From positions 10,371,501-10,435,500 of the forward strand of contig NC_085121.1 in assembly GCF_030269925.1 (NCBI RefSeq): DNA of 64,000 nt. Direction: 5' to 3'. The position numbers were made by a program, and so were the translations under genes. The notes beneath the pieces are model-generated. The model did no database searches, was not told the origin of the DNA, and was given only the letters and a program-made list of their open reading frames with translations. Shown in pieces: positions 1 through 9,132 of the stretch. The stretch is from Bombyx mori. Lineage: Eukaryota > Arthropoda > Insecta > Lepidoptera > Bombycidae. The stretch's first letter is position 1; each line of letters opens with the position of its first letter.

Positions 1-180
1 GACACATGAAAGGAAAAACAAAATTGTCATTTTTATTTAAATCCGAGCATTTTCATATTTATCTACCTTTTAAACCTTCTCTGGACTTCCACAAATAATT
101 AGCCAAATCGGTCCAGCCGTTCTCCGGTTTTAGCGAGACTAACGAACAGCAATTAATTTATATACTTATATATATAGATT
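1..180 (+). repeat. Repeat C, 3' part cut by the window edge
   Basis: gacacatgaaaggaaaaaca to tatatatagatta. The same sequence is at 33088-33396 and 53121-53405, and reversed at 18847-19070. It ends with ctcgctaaaaccggagaacg-type sequence (reversed) and a TA-rich tail. Confidence 0.8.
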
Positions 181-1539
181 AGTGTCTACTTGCGGGATAT
201 GAACGGGCATAATCGCATCGCTTGGTACGACTATATCGGCCGTCTTATCCCGTACACCACGATTTAGTATAAGAGAGAGAAAAAACAAATACACCCAGAG
301 GCTAAATACCAAATGCTGGCTGCGACAAGAATATGAACCTACAACATGTGGCACGGGGATATCGATAAAAAATCGCAAACACATATTGTAGCTTCAGAAA
401 ATGTAATATTCGTCCCTTTTAAATAAAAACAAAAGAGAGTAGTAGCCACGTAAAGCTATTATGGTATTTAATAGAGAAACCAAAGTAATCGGAAATGACA
501 GAAATGGAACGATAGTTTTCTCACGGACGACCAGCCCACGTAATTAATCAAGAAGTAGAATCGGTGGACGACTCAACCGTTCGTTATAAATCAACCAGAA
601 CTGGAATGAGATTCTTAAATAATACGACGAATTCGATTACATATTATTAATACTTTGTGTTCAATACATCAGCACAGCTGACCTATTATTATGTGACTGC
701 CGAAGTTTCAATAAGGTGAAGCTTTCAAATCCATACTAATATATACCTAAATCTATAGTGGTTCTTACGGATGTTCCGTTATAACTACTGACCCATGCAT
801 CCGATTGACTTGAAACTTGGTATCCATGTAGAAAATACATGTACTTAATGGATAGGCTAATATTTATATGAGTGTTGGACTCCCTGATAATAATAACAAT
901 AAATAATAATGTTCATTTTAAATGCTCAGCGAAACGGGCGAGTACGGCTAGTGTTTCTATAAATTTCTGCGTTAAAAAAATTGTTCGCATTACACTTGAA
1001 ATGATTTTTGCTAAAATAAAATACGATGAATAAATTTTAAACACAAAACTTTTAAAGAAATTTAAAAATACAGTACGAGATGAACGTACACATAAAGAAA
1101 GATGTTTGCACATAAATTCGGCAAGGAAATTGTAAGTTATATTACGAACACATCTGACTGCAATACGGCTTTCTATTTACTATTTTTCTGGAAAGTCAGA
1201 ATAACTTTTCGTCGAACATTATACACTTTTGTGTAAGACGAACGCAATAGCCCGTTACAGCTAATGCAGTTTCACTAAACGATAAAGCGGTACTGTTTAG
1301 AAGCTGCGAAATGGACAAATGTTTGGATATTAATTTGAGTAGGGTTCGGTGTTGTTTCGGAGTTGCCTTCAATTTGAAGCGATGAAAGTGCTAATACCAC
1401 AACCGCATTGCGCTCGGTTGAACTCTCACACGTTACACCGAGAATATCGGATGTCATTTTAAACCTATTTCAATTTCAAATACAAGGAAAAGGAGATTTT
1501 TTAACAATTTTTCACTAATTTTTTTTTTTTCTGGCAACA
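181..1539. other. No gene seen
   Basis: AT-rich sequence with short open frames only; none resembles a known protein. Confidence 0.6.
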
Positions 1540-1551
1540 AACGAGAAATCA

Positions 1552-1851
1552 TCATCATCAGCCTTTATCTGCCCACTGCTCGACATAGGCCTTCCCCAAT
1601 GCCTTCCACAGAACGCGGTCCTCCGCCTTCTGCATCCAACGACTTCCCGCCGTGCGCACTAAGTCGTCGGTCCACCTGGTTGGGGGACGCCCCACGCTCC
1701 TGAAATATATAGTTTGAATTAGAAAAATGGGTCCCCAGAGCTGTACAGTTTTCTACAACTTTTTGTCGGGGAAAAATTAACTGTTTCAAATTTTAAATTG
1801 AAGTCAAAATCGGGTATTGACTAGTGCATCTTGGTCACACTTTGCATGACT
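1552..1851 (-). mobile_element. RTE-like LINE 3' end fragment
   Basis: The minus strand of 1552-1700 encodes the GRPPTRWTDDL...WADKG tail common to lepidopteran endonuclease-RT LINEs (RSVGRPPNQVDRR is the shifted shadow), with a TGA-repeat tail at its 3' end. The direct repeat aacgagaaatca occurs at 1540-1551 and 1852-1863. The part from about 1701 to 1851 does not look like LINE sequence but lies inside the same repeats. Confidence 0.6.
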
Positions 1852-1863
1852 AACGAGAAATCA

Positions 1864-3929
1864 ATAAAAAACACTAAGTTTCATTAAATGTGTTTTGCCG
1901 GAAACCATTCGTATATGCAACGTTAACAGTCTAAAATGGACAATACGACTTAAAAAAATCGAAAGAAAAAAATCACTTTCAAACCTTACCGAGACTATAT
2001 ACTTATGCTGTGTATTGCTGCTTCGACTTTTCGTAGATTATGTACAATAACCATTTAACTATCACATAATAATTTAAGACTTTAAATAAACTGTTTACGC
2101 TGCAGATGCGGTGTTTAATTGCTTAGTTATTATAACGCGGCTTAAATAAAAACGTTTTTACAATTGTAATTTGAACCTACGGAGAAGGGTTTCGAGTTAG
2201 TTAAACGAGAACCACTCGAACGTGAAGCCGGGCAGGTGTTTCTTCCGAATGAACAAATAATGTAACGATCGAAATTTTATTTCCCCTCTATTAGTACGGT
2301 AACCGCGTACGTTTACTGCATCCATGTAATGAATTATTTACAGTTACGTGCTCTGTTTCACTTAGCAATATGTTTTACTTAAAACAAAACATTACAAAGC
2401 AATCTATCTACGCGACTCCCGACCTCGCCGAACAGTGTTATTTACACTCGAAATTCAACAATTTGCTAGATAAATGATAAATAAGACTTGAAGGTTTTGT
2501 GATAGCTTTTTACGCTCGGAGATTTTACTGAAATTGTACAAAAATAAGATAAGATTAGTATAAATGCACGATAGGTACATTTGGGATATTTACGTTCAAG
2601 ATGCCATTCACGCAGCCGAGGACAGCCGAGGATAGACTGAGCTGGAACAAAATAGTCCACAAAAGAGGCCACGAACCTTAGCATTGAGGATTATCGACGT
2701 AATATTCTCGACGTGAGGATTATCGATAATTTCATAGAAAATTCAAAACGCTTAACAATAATAAATACAATTGTAATGTACATGTAAATAATTTCCAAAA
2801 AGTAATAGGATTATACGAAAGATCGCATAACACCGTGAAACTTTCCAACAAATAAAGACGATGCATTGTTTGTATTTGCAATTTAATTCAACACTAACGA
2901 GATAAAGAATAACATCACCAAACAAATCGTAAATTTGGTGAGCTTTGTAAAATTAATAACATCATTTATTTGATTCATGGCAATCTAAAAAGCAATTTCA
3001 CCTAAATTCAATTTCGAACATTTTATTTTGATGAAAGGAAAATTTCTAAATATCACTAAATATTGCTGCTTCACAATGTATTAGCGTTGTGTATTAGAAA
3101 ATTCAATAATTAAGCTTCTGTATAAATTAAAATACATTTTCTATATAAAAGGAAAAATAATTTCTTAAAAATAATTTTAAATATCAGGGACGAGATTCTG
3201 AAGAAGCACCTTCTATTCAAAGAAAGTGGATCAAAGAAAAACACTGATCGATACCAATCTTCAGGCTACCAATAACACGAATTGAAAAAAGTGATAAGGC
3301 AATAGTGATACAGTGACTCTGTTTATTTGCTCGGAACTCTAAACTAGAGAAAATACTACTTCTCTAAATTGGAAAAAAACAATAATTCAATAGGCAATGT
3401 TCCACCAAATGGCCAGTTTAAAACTAATTTCAATAGTTCAGTACCTATTGGTCTAAGCTATTTTATCATAACTTGAAATTACACTCATCATTTTTCTTTG
3501 TCTTCGAATTCCTACTACCCACTTGATTACGAATATTGCGTCACTTGGTAGGTTCACCTAATCAGTAATTTCTCAGAAAACAAAACACTTTTGTACCCAC
3601 CCAGTATAATAAATACAGTTTCAATTATTTTAGGAGGTGAATCAAATCTCATGATCCCAATTTTCATAATTTATTCACCGTTATAATATTAAAACATCAA
3701 AAGTTCCGTTGGTTATCGCGCGGCTTGGGGACTGGAGTTGTGACAAAACTTTGCAAAAACGCAATTAAAAATAAACGCTCCACGGGTTCAAGCGCATTGG
3801 GGTACGAAGGACATTTTTTTTTTTTGATAAAACTTTTAACGTTGACACACTGCGATGAAAAATTACTGTTTTATCATCATTTAAACTTTTACTAGTGTTA
3901 TTTTTGTTCAATGCTTACCGCATTTTTTT
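1864..3929. other. No gene seen
   Basis: AT-rich, without recognisable coding sequence or repeat copies, apart from a 16-bp-scale repeat gacagccgaggacagccgag-like near 2617. Confidence 0.55.
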
Positions 3930-4176
3930 ACGTACAAATGTTTTTTTTTGTTGTGGATGAGCAGATGAGTTCACGACATACCTGGAATTAAATGGGCACC
4001 ATAACTCATAGACGTAATGTCGAAACTGATCCAGAGACAAAGGATCAAAGCTAACGTACAAATGTTTTTTTTGTTGTGGATGAGCAGATGAGTTCACGAC
4101 ATACCTGGAATTAAATGGGCACCATAACTCATAGGCGTAATGTCGAAACTGATCCAGAGACAAAGGATCAAAGCTT
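3930..4176 (-). repeat. Tandem duplication of a ~124-bp SINE-like unit
   Basis: Units acgtacaaatg...ggatcaaagct at 3930-4053 and 4054-4176 differ by one substitution and a T-run length. The unit resembles a diverged repeat A end (agatgagttcacgac, accataactcatagacgtaa). A 98-codon ORF crosses both units, but it simply reads the repeat. Confidence 0.85.
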
Positions 4177-5024
4177 AACGCACTGTCGCCTGTCACACTC
4201 TTCAAAGCCATGCATGGTTACATTACGATTTAAGTGGCCTTCACGGCACTTAATAATGAAGCCAATTAAATCAATTTTACACAACTCATGATATCCTTTT
4301 TGATAGTAGTAGCATGTTATAAAGATCTAGTTGCATAGGTGAAAAGCGTGTTAGAGACAAAAGGCAGCAATTTGATATGAATCCGGTCCATTAGCTTGGC
4401 CCGTAGCTGGCGGCTGACCACATTGTAAATGTTGTCGATTTGTCCGCCACCCGCCCTCTGCCCACGTTCCACTAAGCTAATGACCCTCTTAAAGAGGTAG
4501 CGAGTGTAATTTCTCTTACTGATAAAAAGTATTGTGTTTTTTATGAAAACCCACACTTATAGACGGAAGCAATGTGTGTTTTCAAAGTTTGTCTTAATAA
4601 TTATTAGTTATTGATATTGAGAGATTGCTGGTAATTTAAATGATGCTGAAAGGTTCCCGCCTTTCCAGCTTCAACTGTGATCATTAGTAAATATAGTAAC
4701 TTTTATTTCTGTTTAAATTTTGAAAATAAGGTTAAACTACATACAATTATTTTTTCATGGAAAATTTCTCAACAGAAAATTTATCTTCTTTTTCCCCACC
4801 TTATCCCACTACGTGGGGTCGGCACAGCGAATTTTTCCCTTCCATTCTCTTCTATCAGCTGTCAACTCAACAGAAAATTTATAATAATGAAAAACGTAAG
4901 CTACTCAAATCTTTTTTGCGAAGTAGATTTTTACCATATACATGATAACATGGACGGACAAGAGATCTTACGACCGATCTGATATTAAGCGTTTGCGAGA
5001 ATCAACAAATTATTGTCATTCAAA
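4177..5024. other. No assigned gene; one protein-like short frame
   Basis: A minus-strand frame at 4317-4556 (LVERGQRAGGGQIDNIYNVV ... RAKLMDRIHIKLLPFVSNTL) has balanced composition but no family I recognise. It could be an exon or old transposon fragment. An RTE remnant is listed at 4794-4870. Confidence 0.3.
4794..4870 (-). repeat. Small RTE-like LINE remnant
   Basis: The stretch ccactacgtggggtcggcac ... ttccattctcttctatca resembles the 3' region of the RTE fragment at 12298-12365. It is too short and diverged for more. Confidence 0.45.
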
Positions 5025-5283
5025 ATACTGGTGGTAGGACCTCTTGTGAGTCCACGCGGGTGGGTACCACCACCCTGCCTATTTCTGCCGTGAATCAGTA
5101 ATGCGTTTCGGTTTGATGGGTGGGGCAGCCGTTGTGACTATACTGAGACCTTAGAACTATATCTCAAGGTGTGTGGCGCATTTACGTTGTAGATGCCTAT
5201 GGGCTCCAGTAACCACTTAACATCAGGTGGGCTGTGAGCTCGTCCACAAATCTAAGCAATAAATAAAAAATAAAAATAAATAA
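5025..5283 (+). mobile_element. Repeat A (Bm1/BMC1-type SINE-like), full length
   Basis: tactggtggtaggacctctt to ctaagcaataaataaa. Copies in this window share the same 5' boundary (tactggtggtag), which favours a fixed-length SINE over random LINE truncation; the exact family name is from memory. Confidence 0.85.
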
Positions 5284-5454
5284 AACTCATCATGCCAATT
5301 ACAGCTTCATGTTGTCGAATCGCCATTGAAAATTTCAATAGAGTAGTGAAAAGCGCTTACCAAAATGCGTTTTTCGATTAAAAGTGACTCGTATAATGTC
5401 TATTCGTCGTATTTTATAATTAAAAAATAAATTATAATTACATCTTCTCAATCT

Positions 5455-5730
5455 AAATCTATACAAATAAATAAAATTGGAGTGTCTGTTTGTAATAATA
5501 AAATAACCAGTTTTTACTAAATGCGTAAGTATGTATACCGCAGTATATATAGAAAATATTTTTTATCTGTTTGTCTGTCTGTCTGTTCCGACTAATCTCT
5601 GGAACGGCTGGACCGATTTTGATGAGACTCTCACTAATAAGTAGCTGATGATATAAGGAGTAACTTAGGCTACTTTTTTTAGACTAGCTTCGCCCCGCGG
5701 CTACACCCGCGGTACGACAATAACCGCGGG
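5455..5730 (+). repeat. Interspersed repeat (ggagtgtctgtttgtaat type)
   Basis: Runs from aaaattggagtgtctgtttg through a tctgtttgtctgtctgtctg microsatellite and ggaacggctggaccgatttt to agcttcgccccgcggctac. Recognisable as a common insect repeat; class not assigned. Confidence 0.5.
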
Positions 5731-5913
5731 TAACATCACGGGACAGCTATCAATATTAAAATTTATTGTTTCTGAAGCGAAGCGAGAGCGGGTCGCTGGT
5801 GTATTATAAACTTCCTTAAAAATGAAACCTGAACAACTTTTGTGTCTGACCGTTTGTGTATTTGTGCATTCTTCTCCATACAATGACTTAACAAATAATT
5901 CAATAGGTTATTA

Positions 5914-5990
5914 TAGGCAGCGGTTTCGCTTTGTCCCAGGCGTTGCTGTCGTCAATGAACAATGGTAAGTGCTGACCGTCAGGTCGAATG
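5914..5990 (+). repeat. Repeat B, diverged partial copy
   Basis: taggcagcggtttcgctttg ... ggtaagtgctgaccgtcagg matches part of repeat B. Confidence 0.5.
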
Positions 5991-6031
5991 TATGGTATAT
6001 ACAGAACAAATGTAAATTTACAAGACGTATT

Positions 6032-6113
6032 TGTAGATTTCTATGGGCTCCAGTAACCACTTAACACCAGGGGGCTGTGAGCTCGTCCACCCATCTAATC
6101 AATAAAAAAAAAC
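6032..6113 (+). repeat. Repeat A, 3' end only
   Basis: tagatttctatgggctccag to caataaaaaaaa. Confidence 0.75.
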
Positions 6114-6473
6114 TAACGTTATAGAACAACAGGTCAGAATATTCCAGTTATTTCGATGCAATCAGATGACACCGGCGTGGAATGCCGACGTCTGCAAGCT
6201 AACATCACTTTTTCCCTACTATCCGAGGTTTGAAAGGTAAGGTAAGGTTCTAAGTAGCAGCCAGCGTCTCAGCCATACTCTTTATCATTGCTTATCTCCA
6301 CGTGCATCGGTAATCATCAGGTAGACTGCGTGAACGGTTGCCTTCCAAGGTTAAACAACACATGCTATAGTGGTACATCCAAGGTGCTTAACCACGATCT
6401 CTTTAAATCTTATTTTCAATGCTACTAGCGGGACTTGTCCCATGATTCTGTTGTATGGCACGAAGCAATTATG

Positions 6474-6588
6474 CGGTAGGGAGTGGCTTGGCTCTGTCTC
6501 TGGCATTGCTGAAGTCCATGGCCGACGGTAACCTCTCACAAAAGTAGGTGGGCCGTATGCTCGTCTGCCTACAAGGGCAATAAAAAAA
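6474..6588 (+). repeat. Repeat B
   Basis: gcggtagggagtggcttggc to tctgcctacaagggcaataa. Confidence 0.75.
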
Positions 6589-7088
6589 GCGATTACGTTT
6601 GAGGGAAGACCAGCCGTGATTCAAATACACTTGAAATTTTGTCCTCGTGTCCTTACAAGGTTCGTTCATTCGAAAAGGATTACGTAAAAGAAGGTGACTA
6701 AGAATAAATATACTGTTTTTCATTAGTGTATTTCGCTAGAAAGCAAAATGTTGAAAGGGGTTCCCGAGTAAGAACTAAATATAACACGTGCTAGCTATGA
6801 CGTCACTTCACCCGCCCTTTCAAGCCCTATTTATTTTTACTGCAGCCTCAACCCGCAAAATGCTAAGAAGCACGCGCTCTATTCAGTTTATGTAAAAATA
6901 ATACTGAATATCAAAAACGTGTTTCAAAAGAGATCTCTTTTTAAAACGCTTTGATTATCTTGGCATGTATATTTGGATCGAACGGAATCTTTGAACGTAA
7001 TTTTCACCAATAAGAAAGTTTGATTTCTTTGAAAATTTGCAAGCGCATCAAGGACCGATGAAAATATAACAATTTCATAGCTCGGTCT
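6589..7088. other. No gene seen; flank of Jockey copy 1
   Basis: Contains one perfect CRE word tgacgtca near 6798 and no recognisable coding sequence. Confidence 0.45.
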
Positions 7089-7101
7089 AATAAACTGATC
7101 A

Positions 7102-7506
7102 TTCCGATAGAGGCACCCGTCACGCGCGGACGTGCTCATCGACCACTCGATCGCCCGGCCTTTGTTCGCCCGGCTTTTGTTAGCCCGGCCATTGTTCGCG
7201 CGGCCTGTGTTCGTGGTACATCTGCCGACCAAGTGTTTTTCCTGGAAGTTTTTATTTGTTTGGTTTCCTTTTGTTATTTCTGTGTTCGTGGTACATCTGC
7301 CGACAAACTGGGTTCCTGGAAGTGTTTAATTGTTTTGTTTCTTTTTGTTATTTCCGTTTTGTTGTGATTTTTCTTTGTCCTACAGTAATCGTGCCGCATC
7401 GCCACCTGTGTTCAATAGAACCGCTCAGGTCCGAGAAGTTGGGGCCTCGCCGCAAGGCGAGTGTTTTCTAAGACCCAGGGTAGCCCCACCTGGGCACGTA
7501 GACATC
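7102..7506 (+). promoter_or_regulatory. Jockey copy 1 5' UTR (internal promoter region) with tandem repeats
   Basis: This leader precedes the shared ORF1 start. It holds short GC-rich repeats (ttcgcccggc and similar, 7148-7205) and two ~75-bp units beginning tgtgttcgtggtacatctgc at 7206 and 7281, the second more diverged. The same arrangement is in copy 2. LINEs of this type carry their promoter at the 5' end; that role is inferred. Confidence 0.6.
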
Positions 7507-9129
7507 ATGGACGCTGTATTTGCGGAATTTCTCCGGCTTCGCTACCCAAAGCTCACTTCAGAGTTTCAGGCCTTCAAGGCCGATCACACTGCGAGCCCTC
7601 TCGTGGACTCCACCGAGCTCGCTGCTCCTGCGTCGCCTGTACCTGCGTGCAAAGCTTCTGCATCGAGCACCGCAGCCTCCGTCGTGCCTGCCGTTCCCGC
7701 GTCGCCTATACTGGCGAGTAAAACTGCTGCGTCGTCCGCCGTGGTCACCGTTCCAGCAGCGCGATCATCCGCGGCCTCCGTCGCGCCGTCCAAAACACCT
7801 ACTCGTAGGTCACCTGCGCCCGCCTCCTCGTCCTCCGACTCTGACTCGGAGATGGAGGTCGACCTCGCCCCCGCCTCATCGACGGATGGATTCACCCTGG
7901 TACAAAAGGGTAAGAAGCGTGCCGCGGAGGCTCGAGCTCCCGCGGCCGCTAAAATTAGCAAAGCCGCGAACGCGTCGCGCCCCCGCCCTCAGACTCCCGT
8001 TGCGCCTCCAGCCCGTGCCACTCCGTCGCCGCGTCCGGTGGCACAAAATAAAGCCCAGACCCCTCCCCCGGTAATCCTTCAAGAGAAGGCAGCTTGGGAA
8101 CGAGTTTCCCTGGCCCTTAAGGCCAAAAATATCAATTTCACGAATGCCCGTAACCTCGCGAACGGCATTCAAATTAAGGTTCGAACATCCGATGACCATA
8201 GGGCCCTCTCTTCTTACCTCCGTAAGGAGCGTATAAGTTTCCACACATATACGCTCCAGGAGGAGCGCGAACTCCGTGCCGTTATACGTGGCATCCCTAA
8301 AGAGTTGGATGCCGAGCTCGTCAAGGCCGACCTTCTCGAACAAGGCCTACCGGTTAACTCCGTACACCGCATGCACACAGGCCGCGGAAGGGAGCCATAT
8401 AATATGGTTCTCGTCGCCCTCCAGCCTACCCCCGAGGGTAAGCAAATATTCAACATCCGAACGGTCTGTAGCCTTTCCGGAATCGCAGTCGAAACCCCAC
8501 ACAAGAAAGGCACACCTAGCCAGTGCCATAACTGCCAATTATACGGGCATTCTTCCCGTAACTGTCACGCGCGCCCCCGATGCGTCAAGTGCTTAGGCGA
8601 TCACGCCACGGCCCTATGCACTCGCGATCAAAAAACCGCGACGGAACCGCCTAGCTGCGTCCTGTGTCGAACACAGGGTCACCCCGCAAATTACCGCGGA
8701 TGCCCCCGAGCCCCGAAAATAAATCGCCGCGTCGCCCGCCAAAACCGCCTCCGAGCTTCCGGCCCAGACATCAAAGCCTCGGCACCCTCTGTGTCGCAGG
8801 CTAAGCCAGCGTTCGTTCCGGCGCCGGTGCCCAGTGTCTCGGCCTGGGCGAAACCGCTGCCGTACATGAACACGGCTACAACTCCCTCCTCCGCGATTCG
8901 TCCCGCCCCCGCGACTCGTCCCTCTCCCGCGACTTGCCCTCCGACCGCGTCCGACAATCTCGCTTTAGCGATCGACTTCTTTCAGTCGATCAACTTTGAG
9001 CGCGTTAACGCTTTGGGCGACGCCATTCGCTCTGCCTCCACTGCACAACACTTTATCGCCGTTGTGCAAGAATACGCCGACGTATACGCGTCATTAAATA
9101 CGTACGTCCTCCCCTCACTCCGCCGGTAA
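7507..9129 (+). CDS. Jockey copy 1 ORF1, gag-like RNA-binding protein
   Basis: Encodes 540 residues. ORF1 proteins bind the element's RNA and form the particle that carries it to DNA. An Ala/Pro/Ser-rich N-terminal third is followed by an acidic [10 protein letters not shown] patch, a PRE_C2HC-like domain (about residues 258-325, [14 protein letters not shown]) and three CCHC zinc knuckles starting near residues 340 ([14 protein letters not shown]), 359 ([13 protein letters not shown]) and 384 ([16 protein letters not shown]). The ATG at 7507 (MDAVFAEF) is chosen because the ORF from it has exactly the same length in copy 2; the frame is open further upstream here (to 7330), but not in copy 2. 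The stop TAA is followed by TCA and then ORF2's ATG in the same frame. Confidence 0.93.
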   Translation: MDAVFAEFLRLRYPKLTSEFQAFKADHTASPLVDSTELAAPASPVPACKASASSTAASVVPAVPASPILASKTAASSAVVTVPAARSSAASVAPSKTPTRRSPAPASSSSDSDSEMEVDLAPASSTDGFTLVQKGKKRAAEARAPAAAKISKAANASRPRPQTPVAPPARATPSPRPVAQNKAQTPPPVILQEKAAWERVSLALKAKNINFTNARNLANGIQIKVRTSDDHRALSSYLRKERISFHTYTLQEERELRAVIRGIPKELDAELVKADLLEQGLPVNSVHRMHTGRGREPYNMVLVALQPTPEGKQIFNIRTVCSLSGIAVETPHKKGTPSQCHNCQLYGHSSRNCHARPRCVKCLGDHATALCTRDQKTATEPPSCVLCRTQGHPANYRGCPRAPKINRRVARQNRLRASGPDIKASAPSVSQAKPAFVPAPVPSVSAWAKPLPYMNTATTPSSAIRPAPATRPSPATCPPTASDNLALAIDFFQSINFERVNALGDAIRSASTAQHFIAVVQEYADVYASLNTYVLPSLRR

Positions 9130-9132
9130 TCA

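Noticed and set aside
7330..7506. Longer ORF1 start (599 codons) in Jockey copy 1
   Set aside because: The extra N-terminus lies in the leader repeats and is out of frame in copy 2; the MDAVFAEF start gives equal lengths in both copies.
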